64,000 bases of DNA from Thalassotalea_B piscium_A (GCA_049347715.1 CP186339.1:3410001-3474000), one strand, 5' to 3'. Numbered from the stretch's first letter, positions 38,321 to 47,831 are shown. Translations and numbers: made by a program. The notes: a model not told the origin generated them from the letters alone.

Positions 38321-38400
38321 TCTGTTGAGTTTTACCTCCACTGTTTATAAGAGTAGAAACTAGTTATCATCTGCAAATTAGATTCAAGAAAGCTGACTCA

Positions 38401-39297
38401 CTATGGATGATAACAATGATCTAAAGTTTCTTGATTATCGATATACCGTTCTATAGTAGAGTGGTCAATGCCATATTGGTTAACGAGAACTTTTTTTATT
38501 TGAATCACACCATTATCGATTTGGTCTATCTCTAAAGTGACATGTGCTTCCAAGAATTTCTTATTGTCATCGAGTTGCCATACATGTATATGATTAACTT
38601 TTTTTACGCTAGGTAGAGATTCAATCACACTGCATAATTCATCAATATCAATGTCATCTGGTACTGCCTGCATTAGAATTTTAATAGTCTGTTTAGCCAA
38701 TGATAAACCGTGGTATATAACATACATAGATATTGCAATTGTCGCGATGATATCAACAAAATACCATTGGTATAGAATAATAAGCGTACCTGCAACAATA
38801 ACCACAATAGACGCAAAAGCATCTGACATGTTATGAATAAATACGGCTTTTAAATTTAAATTGTTTTTCACGCCCGATCTATAGGTTAACCATGCTGTAA
38901 CTGCATCTATTACCAAAGCAATTGTCGCAATCCAAACAACGATCCATCCATCTATCGGCTCTGGGTTAAAATATTTAGATATCGCTTCATAAATAAGATA
39001 AAAACCAACAATAATCAGCGTTGTACTATTGATTAACGCACCTATAATTTCAGCACGCTTAAACCCATAAGTCATATTGCTACTAGCTGGCTTTCGAGCT
39101 ATTTTTCTTGCGACAATAGCGATGAGAATAGCACCTGCATCGCTTAAATTATGCAGTGCGTCTGCTATAAGAGATAAGCTACCTGATACAAGCCCACCAA
39201 TTATTTGTACTACTGTTAGCAAAATATTAATAAAAACAGCAAAACTTAGCTTACCGTCATGTGTGTGGGAATGATCGTGACCATGGTGGTGACCCAT
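38401..39297 (-). CDS. czcD: Cation diffusion facilitator (CzcD/ZitB-type metal exporter)
   Basis: The 298-residue protein exports divalent metal, most likely zinc with possible cobalt or cadmium, across the inner membrane in exchange for protons. It starts with a histidine-rich metal-binding tail (MGHHHGHDHSHTHDG), has six transmembrane helices with the metal site HNLSD and HNMSD in helices 2 and 5, and ends in the cytoplasmic ferredoxin-like dimer domain (HIHVWQLDD). It follows the RND operon in the same direction, separated by a hairpin, so it may be an attenuated member of that operon. Confidence 0.93.
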   Translation of the reverse strand: MGHHHGHDHSHTHDGKLSFAVFINILLTVVQIIGGLVSGSLSLIADALHNLSDAGAILIAIVARKIARKPASSNMTYGFKRAEIIGALINSTTLIIVGFYLIYEAISKYFNPEPIDGWIVVWIATIALVIDAVTAWLTYRSGVKNNLNLKAVFIHNMSDAFASIVVIVAGTLIILYQWYFVDIIATIAISMYVIYHGLSLAKQTIKILMQAVPDDIDIDELCSVIESLPSVKKVNHIHVWQLDDNKKFLEAHVTLEIDQIDNGVIQIKKVLVNQYGIDHSTIERYIDNQETLDHCYHP

Positions 39298-39374
39298 AAA
39301 AACAGTCCTTATTTGTTAACTTTACTTAAGTTGTCTTAATTTGTTGTAATTGTATTTAGCGACCTAAACGAGGA

Positions 39375-39408
39375 AACAATCCCATAACTATGATGAAATG
39401 GGATTGTT
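39375..39408 (-). terminator. 11-bp perfect hairpin between the RND pump and czcD genes
   Basis: AACAATCCCAT (39375-39385) and ATGGGATTGTT (39398-39408) are exact reverse complements with a 12-base loop, 15 bases after the RND pump gene. On the minus strand the stem ends in TTGTTTCC. It is likely a partial terminator or processing site setting czcD levels relative to czcCBA. Confidence 0.5.
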
Positions 39409-39422
39409 ATTTATCTACCTCA

Positions 39423-42400
39423 TTAACGACTTAACAATTCTATTTTTTTCTTTGAAAACCAAGGATACAACACAGGTAAAACAAAGAGTGTCAGTAAGGT
39501 TGCTGTAACCAACCCTCCTACGATCACACTTGCCAGCGGTCTTTGTATTTCTGCGCCAACACCGTTAGACATTAACATCGGGATCAATCCTAAAGCCGAG
39601 GTGATTGCAGTCATAAGAACAGGTCTCAATCTTGACGTTGCACCTTCAAATATTGCTTTAGAACTGTCCAAGCCATCTTTAATTCGCTGGTTAATACTTT
39701 CAACCATCACGACACCATTTAAAACGGCAACACCGAACAGCGTAATAAAACCAACAGAACTTGGCACCGATAAATACTGCCCAGAGAGATAAAGCGAGAA
39801 AACACCACCAATAACAGCCAGAGGAACATTAACTAATATCAGCATTGCCTGACCCACCGAGCCAAAAGCAAAATAAAGCAGTAGTGCGATTAGCGCTAAA
39901 GAAATAGGCACAACAATAGCAAGTCGCTTTTGCGCACGTTGCTGATTTTCAAATTGGCCACCTATCACAATGGAATACCCCGTTGGTAGCTCAACCTTCT
40001 CTGCAATTGCAGTCCTAATGTCAGCAACGACACTGCCCATATCGCGACCTTGAACATTGGCCTGAATAACCACTCTGCGTTGAACATCATCACGTCTAAT
40101 TTGCGGAGGACCCGATTGATAGGTAACGGCTGCGACATCACCTAAACGTACCCACGCACCACTAGGAGATTGCAGTCTAATATCAGCAATAGCCTCTATA
40201 TTTTTACGATATTCCTCTGCTATACGAACATAAATACTATAACGTTCATTACCATTGATAATTTGTCCTGCTTCTATTCCACCAATACCATTTTGAACTA
40301 CGTCCATAATGTCACCCACCGAAAGACCAAATCGCGATAGTTGTAGTCTGTTCGGATCAATGACGAGTTGTGCCTCACCCACTATCTGCTCTAGTGCAAC
40401 ATCACGTGTACCATTAATAGTTTTGATTGCAGCTTCAATCTCTTGGCCTTTACTCGCCAATACATCGAGTTCTGGTCCGAATAGCTTAATTGCCAGTTGC
40501 GCTTTCACGCCTGATAAAAGCTCATCGACACGTGTAGCTATGGGCTGAGAGAAATTTAATAAAAGTCCGGGATGAACTTCTAATGCTCGTTCCATTAAGT
40601 CTTGCAATTCATATCGGTTAGAAGCGCTTGTCCATTGTGAAACAGGTTTTAAGCCGATATAAATTTCAATGTTATTAACAGGCTCTGGATCTCCACCAAT
40701 TTCCGCTCGACCAATTCGACTTAATGCATACGTTACTTCTGGAAACGCCATTAATTTTTCTTCGAGTATAGGCGCTACCGACAAAGCAGTTTCCAAACTA
40801 GATGAGGGTGCTAACGTAGCTCTCAAATTAATGGTGCCTTCCTCCAATTCAGGTACAAATTCAGTGCCTATTTGAGGAATGATTGCTAACGCTGATATAA
40901 CAAGAAGAGCTGAGGTAATAATAACCAACTTAGTTCTTGTTAGTGCTATTTTAAGCCCTTTCTTATACCATTTATCTAACGGTTTAAGCACAAAACTTTC
41001 CCGCTGTTTCACGCCTTTTTTAAACATAAACGTTGCCAAAGCAGGAACGACTAATAGAGCAACCATAATCGCAGAAACTACCGCTAATATTATGCTAATA
41101 GCCATCGGCTGAAATAGCTTTGCTTCAACACCTTCAAAACTAAATAATGGCATAAAAACAACAATAATAATGGACGCTGCAAAAAAGACAGGACGAGCAA
41201 CTTCTTTACCTGCCTGTTTTAATCGTAAGTCTATACCATGGTCATCTCCCTCTACTCGGTGAGGATCTTCATCTTCATGAGGGACACGTGACTCTACATT
41301 TTTTAGATGGGTCGCATCTGGTCTATTAAGATGGTTAAACATATTCTCAACCATAACCACAGAGCCATCAACCAACATACCAATGGCAACAGCGATACCA
41401 CCTAAAGACATTAAATTAGCAGAAATCCCCCACCAAGCCATCACCATCAAGGCAATACTAATTGATATTGGGATAGAAATGAGCACTAAAAACGTAGCTC
41501 TTAAATTCATTAAGAACAAAGCAATAACAATAACAATGAAGATAAAAGCGAGTGCCAATGCTTCAACAACCGTATTAACGGCTTTCTCTATTAAGTCGCC
41601 CTGGTCATAAAATGCTTCAAATCTCACCCCATCAGGCAACGCTTGATTAATCAAATCAATCCGCGAGTTAATGCCATCAATAGTCGCCTTGGTATTAGAA
41701 CCCATTCGCTTTAAGACAATGCCTGAGACTACTTCACCTAGTTGCTCAACATTACCGTTTTCAGCTCGCCTGGTCATTGTGGCTGCACCTTGGCGAATTT
41801 CACTGCCTAACTCAACTTTAGCAACATCAGCTACCGTAACAACAGTTCCATCGACACTTTTCACAGGGACTTGTTTAATGTTTTCTATGCCTGCTTCACC
41901 ACTTTTAAACCAACCAGTACCTCTAACGACTAACTGTTCTTGGCCTCGGTTCATATACCAACCGCCCACATTAGCATTATTCCGATCTAACGCTTGAACA
42001 ACATCGTCTTGTGATATTTGATAAGAAAGTAGTTTAGAGGGATCTACATTGACTTGATATTGTCTAACATTACCACCAAATGACAGTACATCAGTGACAC
42101 CATCTACTGGCATTATCAATAATTTAACGATCCAATCATTTAAGCTTCTTAAAGACATTGAATCATATTCAGAGCCTTTGTCTGCGATAAGTAAGTATTG
42201 ATAAACTTGGCCTAACCCCGAAGTATTTGGCCCCATATCCGGTGTACCAACACCCTTTGGAATGAGTTCTTTTGCTGCTTGTAGCCGCTCAAACACTAGC
42301 TGCCTAGCAAAATAAATATCTGTGCCTTCCTTAAAGACAACAGTTACACCAGATAATCCTGTTTTAGAAATAGAGCGCACTTGTTCAACATCGGGTAAAG

Positions 42401-42623
42401 CATACATAACCGCTTCAATAGGATATGTAATTAGTTGTTCAACTTCCTCCGCAGCTAACCCTGGAGCTTCTGTATTTACGGCTACTTGAACGTTTGTTAC
42501 ATCAGGAAAAGCATCTAAATTAAGCTTAGGAATAACCATAACCGCACCAATTAAGGTGACAATTAAGGCAATTAATACCAGTAGTCTATTATTGATAGAC
42601 CAATCAATCATTTTATTAAACAT
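39423..42623 (-). CDS. Heavy-metal efflux RND transporter (CzcA/CusA family)
   Basis: This is the inner-membrane proton-driven pump of a tripartite metal efflux complex, 1066 residues with twelve transmembrane helices and two large periplasmic loops. The fourth helix reads AIGMLVDGSVVMVEN. It keeps the VD/VEN proton-relay pattern but lacks the DFG of classical CzcA, so zinc/cobalt/cadmium versus copper/silver specificity is not settled. An inserted His/Asp-rich cytoplasmic loop after that helix (HEDEDPHRVEGDDHGID) may bind metal. The gene starts 11 bp after its adaptor gene. Confidence 0.93.
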   Translation of the reverse strand: MFNKMIDWSINNRLLVLIALIVTLIGAVMVIPKLNLDAFPDVTNVQVAVNTEAPGLAAEEVEQLITYPIEAVMYALPDVEQVRSISKTGLSGVTVVFKEGTDIYFARQLVFERLQAAKELIPKGVGTPDMGPNTSGLGQVYQYLLIADKGSEYDSMSLRSLNDWIVKLLIMPVDGVTDVLSFGGNVRQYQVNVDPSKLLSYQISQDDVVQALDRNNANVGGWYMNRGQEQLVVRGTGWFKSGEAGIENIKQVPVKSVDGTVVTVADVAKVELGSEIRQGAATMTRRAENGNVEQLGEVVSGIVLKRMGSNTKATIDGINSRIDLINQALPDGVRFEAFYDQGDLIEKAVNTVVEALALAFIFIVIVIALFLMNLRATFLVLISIPISISIALMVMAWWGISANLMSLGGIAVAIGMLVDGSVVMVENMFNHLNRPDATHLKNVESRVPHEDEDPHRVEGDDHGIDLRLKQAGKEVARPVFFAASIIIVVFMPLFSFEGVEAKLFQPMAISIILAVVSAIMVALLVVPALATFMFKKGVKQRESFVLKPLDKWYKKGLKIALTRTKLVIITSALLVISALAIIPQIGTEFVPELEEGTINLRATLAPSSSLETALSVAPILEEKLMAFPEVTYALSRIGRAEIGGDPEPVNNIEIYIGLKPVSQWTSASNRYELQDLMERALEVHPGLLLNFSQPIATRVDELLSGVKAQLAIKLFGPELDVLASKGQEIEAAIKTINGTRDVALEQIVGEAQLVIDPNRLQLSRFGLSVGDIMDVVQNGIGGIEAGQIINGNERYSIYVRIAEEYRKNIEAIADIRLQSPSGAWVRLGDVAAVTYQSGPPQIRRDDVQRRVVIQANVQGRDMGSVVADIRTAIAEKVELPTGYSIVIGGQFENQQRAQKRLAIVVPISLALIALLLYFAFGSVGQAMLILVNVPLAVIGGVFSLYLSGQYLSVPSSVGFITLFGVAVLNGVVMVESINQRIKDGLDSSKAIFEGATSRLRPVLMTAITSALGLIPMLMSNGVGAEIQRPLASVIVGGLVTATLLTLFVLPVLYPWFSKKKIELLSR

Positions 42624-42634
42624 AGTGGTTACTC

Positions 42635-43915
42635 CTAGTGGTTGTGCGGATCAAAGCCGCCTTTAGCTATTTCAGAAGCCACAAAGAAAGCTCCTTTAGT
42701 TACCACTCGACTACCGCTGTTTAAGCCAATGATTTCTCGGTAATCTCCAAATGTTTGTCCTAATTCAACCTCTATAGCGTTAAACTCACCAGGGTGGTCT
42801 TCTACAAAAACGGTCCAATCACCATCAGCCCCACGTATTAAAGCCTCTTCAGGTACAGCCATCACTTGAGTATCAGTTTTAAACTGAAAATTTACTTTAA
42901 CGAACATGCCTGAATGTAAATTGTCATCCTTGTTTGTTACCGATAATCTTACAATCCGTGTTCGAGTAATCGGATCGATAGTGTGTGCTTCTTGAATGAC
43001 TTTAGCCTCATAATCCTGCCCACCTAAATTCACAATAGCAGGTGAATTTATCGATAGATTCAGTTTTTTGCTAGGCGCAACTTTAGCCTCTACCCATAAT
43101 TCTCGCTCGTTAGCTAACAGCATAATAGTATCACCTGCATTCACACGCTGACCTTGAAGAAAATCGTCCTGTAATACCACCCCTTCACGTTCTGCAACGA
43201 GTGAATATTGACCAAATAGGGATAGATCTTTGTTGGAAATGTTTTTTATGGCCTTGTCGGTCAAACCTAGCGCAAGCAGTTTACCGTAGGCTGCACTAAA
43301 TTCAGTTTCCGCTTGTAATAAGCGGCTCTCACTGACGGTTTTATTTCCTAGTTTTTTAACTCGTTGCCATTCTGTCGAGGCAATAAGGTAATCTGCTTGG
43401 GCTTGCACCATTGATTCACTAAATAAGGTGACAAGTTTTTGCCCTATCTCTACATGTTCGCCCAGTGTAGCGTGACGGCTTAAAACAACAGATTCAGTAC
43501 GAGGTGAAACAACGTAACTTTTGTATCCATTCACTTTTACTTCGCCTGGTGCATAGACCATGTTAAAATGTACCTTAGGTAAGATCGACTCAACAGTGAT
43601 ATTAGCTATCGACATTTTCTCTGGTGACAGCGTTATACCTTCTTCAGACTCCATATGCCCTTTATCTTCCGTTTCACCATCATGTTCAGCATGTCCTTGA
43701 GTTTCATTATTCTCATCGTGTCCTTTAGCTTCACTATGATTACTATGTTCCTCATGCCCTTCTTCACTCTTATGTTCGTCTTTATGCACCGATTTGACTT
43801 GAGATTTCGGCAATGAAGCATCAATAGTTTCTGCCGAGTAAGCATTGCTAGTTACTCCCATAAAAACGGAAATAAGTGTAATAATTAATATTTTTTTTCT
43901 GTTAAATTTTTTCAT
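42635..43915 (-). CDS. Metal efflux periplasmic adaptor (CzcB/CusB family) with histidine-rich N terminus
   Basis: This adaptor links the RND pump to the outer-membrane channel. From the ATG at 43915, chosen for its GGTGAG ribosome-binding site over an upstream TTG at 43927, it has 426 residues. A signal peptide is followed by about 50 residues rich in His, Glu and Asp (for example HKDEHKSEEGHEEHSNH), a probable metal trap. Then come the barrel-sandwich, hairpin and beta-barrel domains (SPRTESVVLSRHATLGEHVE, AEREGVVLQDDFLQGQ, DGDWTVFVEDHPGEF). It ends FDPHNH. Confidence 0.92.
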   Translation of the reverse strand: MKKFNRKKILIITLISVFMGVTSNAYSAETIDASLPKSQVKSVHKDEHKSEEGHEEHSNHSEAKGHDENNETQGHAEHDGETEDKGHMESEEGITLSPEKMSIANITVESILPKVHFNMVYAPGEVKVNGYKSYVVSPRTESVVLSRHATLGEHVEIGQKLVTLFSESMVQAQADYLIASTEWQRVKKLGNKTVSESRLLQAETEFSAAYGKLLALGLTDKAIKNISNKDLSLFGQYSLVAEREGVVLQDDFLQGQRVNAGDTIMLLANERELWVEAKVAPSKKLNLSINSPAIVNLGGQDYEAKVIQEAHTIDPITRTRIVRLSVTNKDDNLHSGMFVKVNFQFKTDTQVMAVPEEALIRGADGDWTVFVEDHPGEFNAIEVELGQTFGDYREIIGLNSGSRVVTKGAFFVASEIAKGGFDPHNH

Positions 43916-43960
43916 AATTCTCACCAATAACGTTATCTACTAATTTTAGATAACGAGGTT

Positions 43961-45178
43961 TTATATTTTTAAATGGGATATTTGGCCGATGCTTAAAAGA
44001 AAAGAAATTTCTCTTAACTTAAACTGCATCTCCAATTCAATACCTGAATAAAGGCCATCTGCTCTTTGAGATAAGCCAGTAAGGTAATCTGACGTACTAA
44101 TGTCACCCGATTCCCAACTAAGGTTTAAAAGCTTGGCACTGTTATCTGCTCGTCCTGCCATTAAAGTACGCCATTGTTCAAAGTACTTTTTACTCGTCAA
44201 GAGTGTCTCGTAATTCGCCTTAGCAACAAAGGTTTGTTGGCGGTAGACAGATTGAAATTTTGCTTCAGCAGCTAACGCTTCACTATAGGAAGCTTTGATC
44301 TCATCAGAGTAGTTATTTCTAATATTGATAGGCATAGAGAAGGTAATACCGACAATATTTTCTCGGTCATTTTTCCCTGCACTTAACCCAATTGTAGGGT
44401 CAGCCTTAGACGTTTTTTCAATGAGTTGAGTGGAGATTTGTTTAACTTTCCACTCTATTTTGGCTAGCTCTACTACAGGGTGTTGAACAATCCAATTCGG
44501 GTCAATTCTGTAATTAGTAAGACCTAAGCCATTTACAGGTATCACCACTTTTTCAGGAGTCCAATCAGGCAATAACTCCTTAATTTTCATTTCTGTTTCT
44601 TTCAATTTCATTTGGTTTTCTGAAATTGAGATGAGTGTTTTAGAAAGGTTCAGGTAGATCAACTCAACATCGATAGGCTCTAATATGCCTGCCGATTTTT
44701 TTTCATCAACGATGGTCAAAAGCCGTTGCAATTGGCGTTCTTGTTCAAAAGCCAACGCTGCATTCTTTTGAGCGAACTTCCACTTTATCAATGCAGTTAA
44801 TGCATCAGCTTTCGTTTGTTCAAAAATTGCTTTTAAGCTGTTTTGATCAGCAATATAGGATAACTTGCCAATATTTTCATTGATGGATTTTTTATCATTA
44901 AAATCGATGGTTTGACTGAAACCGATTGAATAATTATTGCCATCACCTTCTCTTTCATAACTTGTTTCAAGATTAGGATTATAAATTGGCTGATTTAAAC
45001 TTTTCGCTTTAAATGCTGAAGAATTTAATAATTCTCTCGCTTCTATTACTGCCGGATTTTTATTAACTTGGGAATCCACCCAAGTATCATTTTGGCGGTT
45101 TTGTGCAACCGAGTGAAATGATAGAGCAGCAAAGCTCACAAACAGGATAAAACCTGCATAAATTTTAAATATATACAT
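43961..45178 (-). CDS. Outer-membrane efflux protein (CzcC/TolC family)
   Basis: This is the outer-membrane channel of the metal efflux system, 405 residues with a signal peptide ending near VAQ and two TolC-type helical repeats. The first is around NPAVIEARELLNSSAF with PNLETSYEREGDG, and the second around HPVVELAKIEWKVK. The GLSAGKNDRENIVGITFSMP strand is typical of CzcC. It is 45 bp before the adaptor gene in the order channel-adaptor-pump. Confidence 0.9.
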   Translation of the reverse strand: MYIFKIYAGFILFVSFAALSFHSVAQNRQNDTWVDSQVNKNPAVIEARELLNSSAFKAKSLNQPIYNPNLETSYEREGDGNNYSIGFSQTIDFNDKKSINENIGKLSYIADQNSLKAIFEQTKADALTALIKWKFAQKNAALAFEQERQLQRLLTIVDEKKSAGILEPIDVELIYLNLSKTLISISENQMKLKETEMKIKELLPDWTPEKVVIPVNGLGLTNYRIDPNWIVQHPVVELAKIEWKVKQISTQLIEKTSKADPTIGLSAGKNDRENIVGITFSMPINIRNNYSDEIKASYSEALAAEAKFQSVYRQQTFVAKANYETLLTSKKYFEQWRTLMAGRADNSAKLLNLSWESGDISTSDYLTGLSQRADGLYSGIELEMQFKLREISFLLSIGQISHLKI

Positions 45179-45231
45179 ATAATATTTTCTTAATTTGAAT
45201 TAAAAATTTAGCCGAAAACGGCCCAAAAAAG

Positions 45232-45600
45232 TTAAGTCAAATAAGAAATGGGAGGACGGAACGTTGTTTCTATATATTTAGAGGGGTGTTTCACAAGATA
45301 AAGAGAAGATTCAAAGGAGTTAATACTAAAGATTTTAACTGCGTTTTTAACTATCATCCAGACTGAGTGAGAGGCACTACAATGGCCGCAGTGATGACAA
45401 TCATTAACATCATGCCCTTCAGCATCAACTAATTTCCCTGATTCTGAATGATCTAAATTATGATCATGCTTTACTTGAATATGCTCTACATCTATTTGAT
45501 GATTTTCATTTGTTGCGGATGCTACAGCAGTCAACGATTGCAAAACTATCGAAACAACAAGCAAAACCTTTAAAGCAACGTTAGAAAACAAATTAATCAC
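45232..45600 (-). CDS. Small His/Cys-rich periplasmic protein (CzcI/DUF2946-like)
   Basis: The 122-residue product has a signal peptide and a metal-binding-looking centre: HIQVKHDHNLDHSES, then HDVNDCHHCGHCSASHS. It ends YIETTFRPPISYLT; a terminal RPP motif is common in CzcI-like proteins that lead czc operons. Its start is a GTG at 45600 with a weak ribosome-binding site. A role as metal sensor or buffer for the efflux system is inferred from composition and position as first gene. Confidence 0.7.
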   Translation of the reverse strand: MINLFSNVALKVLLVVSIVLQSLTAVASATNENHQIDVEHIQVKHDHNLDHSESGKLVDAEGHDVNDCHHCGHCSASHSVWMIVKNAVKIFSINSFESSLYLVKHPSKYIETTFRPPISYLT

Positions 45601-45924
45601 CTAATAAATATATCATTACTAATATAACAAAACACAGTGTTTTATTCTACCAGCCATTCGATAAAACTAAGGCTAAATACCTTAATGTACATGACTTTTA
45701 TTTTTATCCCAATAAACTTCATTTGGAAATTAAAATTCAATGGTTGTATAAGAAAAGTTAAACTCTAAAAGTGATTGAGTAACTCTTTCCTTTAGTTGTA
45801 TCAATTAATTAACATCATAATCCTGATCTTATATTAAATGCACTGTTAACACATGACTTCACGATCCAGCGACCAAAAGTGAAAATGATGAATAGGGTTA
45901 TGATCATACATCGAACTTTCCTGA
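45601..45924. other. Intergenic region upstream of the RND operon
   Basis: This 324-bp AT-rich stretch carries the promoter of the efflux operon on the left side and the 3' end of the transglutaminase-like gene on the right. One inverted repeat (separate entry) is the only structure noticed. Confidence 0.5.
45668..45684 (-). promoter_or_regulatory. Short inverted repeat upstream of the RND operon
   Basis: TAAGG and CCTTA are separated by 7 bp, about 70 bases before the first gene of the efflux operon. Spacing resembles MerR-type operators, but the flanking promoter boxes are poor. This is a weak candidate only. Confidence 0.25.
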
Positions 45925-46629
45925 TCAAAATTTATTTCTTAATTTTGACACGTTCCAATTGATAATGTGACGAATAACTCTTTGATACAACCATCGTTTT
46001 ATCCCTGACAAGTTAGTGCCTTTGTCACGATAAAATTCATCTGGCGAATCATAAATGCCAAAATCATCATGAATTCCTTCCTTTTGGATATAAGTATCCC
46101 TTCCTTGCCAATCGGTATCAGGAGCAGATAAACATTTAGTAGCAATTCCGTAACCACAAAACTCACTTTTAACTTGCTTAAATTTCTGCTGAATTGAAGA
46201 TAAATACTTATCATCCAATATAAATCCTTCAAGATTTACCCAACGATTATCATATTTCACTTCTACCCAGCTATGGATGATATAGCGTGGTGCCAAAAAA
46301 AACACATAAGTAGGAATAGCGCCTTTTTGTAATGTTTGTTCAATAGTAAACCCATGGAAACGACATTCAATACCTAATCCACGCAATAAGGCCATCAGAA
46401 GATTCCCTTTAGTATTACATTGACCATAACCATCAGATAATACCTCACTTGCTGATATATCATCGCTTCGGTTATAGCCAAATAAAACTTCATCTTTAAC
46501 AAATTGATAGGCTGCACCTATTTTGTCAAAGTCATTAAGCTTGCCCCAACCTCGGTCCACCAGCAAAGATTTAATTTCACCATGATCAAAATTAATTATT
46601 GGGGTAGATGTTAAATAATTAGTGGTCAT
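45925..46629 (-). CDS. Transglutaminase-like domain protein linked to a metal exporter
   Basis: The 234-residue protein has no signal peptide. A transglutaminase-core domain shows the nucleophile C71 in DGYGQCNTKG, H119 in IIHSWVEVKYDNRWVN and an acidic residue a few positions later. Its role is unknown; it could process a peptide or bind metal. Its ATG overlaps the stop of the upstream CDF exporter gene by one base, so the two are co-translated under the CadR-type promoter. Confidence 0.7.
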   Translation of the reverse strand: MTTNYLTSTPIINFDHGEIKSLLVDRGWGKLNDFDKIGAAYQFVKDEVLFGYNRSDDISASEVLSDGYGQCNTKGNLLMALLRGLGIECRFHGFTIEQTLQKGAIPTYVFFLAPRYIIHSWVEVKYDNRWVNLEGFILDDKYLSSIQQKFKQVKSEFCGYGIATKCLSAPDTDWQGRDTYIQKEGIHDDFGIYDSPDEFYRDKGTNLSGIKRWLYQRVIRHIINWNVSKLRNKF

Positions 46630-47297
46630 TATATTTCCTTATTCGAAGTACAAGAATTGGTTTGTTGGCTGCCAGTGTCGCTATTACATTTTGTATTGTC
46701 ATTTGCCAACTCTTGCTTAGCATCACTTAAAATTCGAAATGCGCCTCTTAAAATAAGGATAGAAATAACACTACCGATGACAATATCTGGCCAACGTTCC
46801 TCAAGCCACATGACTAAAATACCTGCAACTATAACGCCTAAATTAGCGATCACATCGTTTGCAGAAAAAATCCAACTTGCTCGCATATGAACTTCACCAC
46901 TATTTTGCTTTCGAATAATGAAAAGACATATAACGTTGGCGACTAAGGCTACAGAGCCAACACTAACCATAAACCAAGAATGAGGCTCACTTATTCCATA
47001 TAACCTACGAATAATATCAAGCAGAATCAAAATACCTAAAGCAAGCTGAAAATAGCCACTAATTAAGGCAGCATTCGCTTTGTGCTTTATTGATTTTCCT
47101 ACAGCATAGAGAGCTATTGCATAAACAATTGCGTCTGCCAACATATCTAATGAGTCAGCGATAAGTGCTGTAGATTGTGACACCCATCCAAATCCGATTT
47201 CAAATACAAACATTGTGCTGTTGATAGCTAAAAGCCAATAAAGTACATACTTCTGCTCATTATCTTTTATTTCTACTTCACACCCGCAGCTACTCAT
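46629..47297 (-). CDS. Cation diffusion facilitator-type heavy-metal exporter
   Basis: The 222-residue protein begins with a cysteine motif MSSCGCEVE and has six transmembrane segments. The site motifs are ADSLDMLADA in helix 2 and SANDVIANLG in helix 5, and a cysteine-rich tail (KCNSD, SCTSNK) closes it. It lacks the long cytoplasmic domain of CzcD and so belongs to the short cation-transporter group often found with MerR regulators. It should export cadmium, lead or zinc (inferred from the regulator). Confidence 0.85.
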   Translation of the reverse strand: MSSCGCEVEIKDNEQKYVLYWLLAINSTMFVFEIGFGWVSQSTALIADSLDMLADAIVYAIALYAVGKSIKHKANAALISGYFQLALGILILLDIIRRLYGISEPHSWFMVSVGSVALVANVICLFIIRKQNSGEVHMRASWIFSANDVIANLGVIVAGILVMWLEERWPDIVIGSVISILILRGAFRILSDAKQELANDNTKCNSDTGSQQTNSCTSNKEI

Positions 47298-47327
47298 TTT
47301 TTAGACCTTATAATCTTGTATATCCAA

Positions 47328-47358
47328 ACTATAAACCCTATAGTTACTATAGAATCAA
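47328..47358 (-). promoter_or_regulatory. MerR-type promoter/operator of the CDF exporter (divergent from cadR-like gene)
   Basis: On the minus strand, -35 TTGATT (47353-47358) and -10 TATAGT (47328-47333) are separated by 19 bp. That is the overlong spacer that MerR-family activators untwist. The spacer contains the palindrome CTATAGTAACTATAG (47338-47352). The regulator gene starts at 47376 on the other strand, so it controls both directions. Confidence 0.85.
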
Positions 47359-47375
47359 GCAAGAATTAAAAAATA

Positions 47376-47765
47376 ATGAAAATAGGTAAATTATCAACAG
47401 TATCTGGATGTTCAATCCAGACTATTCGGTATTATGAAAAAGAAAACCTGCTCAGTAACCCTAATAGATCAGAAGGAAACTTTCGTCTTTATGACAATAA
47501 TTCATTAAAAGAACTAGAATTTGTTAAGCATTGTAGGAGTTTAGACATACCACTATCCGATATAAAAAGACTTATTGAATTAAAGCAAAGTCCTGAAGAA
47601 AGTTGCTCATCGGTTAATGCATTAATTGATGATCAACTTAAATTAGTGAATAAAAGAATGATTGAATTAAAATCACTGAAAAAGGAACTACAAAGAATGG
47701 CTAATTCCTGCTCTTCAGATAATAGTATTGACCAATGTGGAATTATTAAATCACTTAATCATTAG
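47376..47765 (+). CDS. Cd(II)/Pb(II)-responsive MerR-family regulator (CadR/PbrR type)
   Basis: This activator senses soft divalent metal and turns on the divergent exporter. The 129-residue protein has the MerR helix-turn-helix (MKIGKLSTVSGCSIQTIRYYE), the dimerisation helix and three cysteines at positions 77, 112 and 121. They match the CadR/PbrR metal site (SCSS and QCGI motifs), not the two-Cys loop of ZntR or CueR. The operator lies in the 78-bp divergent gap. Confidence 0.9.
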   Translation: MKIGKLSTVSGCSIQTIRYYEKENLLSNPNRSEGNFRLYDNNSLKELEFVKHCRSLDIPLSDIKRLIELKQSPEESCSSVNALIDDQLKLVNKRMIELKSLKKELQRMANSCSSDNSIDQCGIIKSLNH

Positions 47766-47831
47766 TGTTATTTCGATACTAGATATTAATATTCTTTCCC
47801 TGATGATGTAATCATCAGAACATCTCTATTA

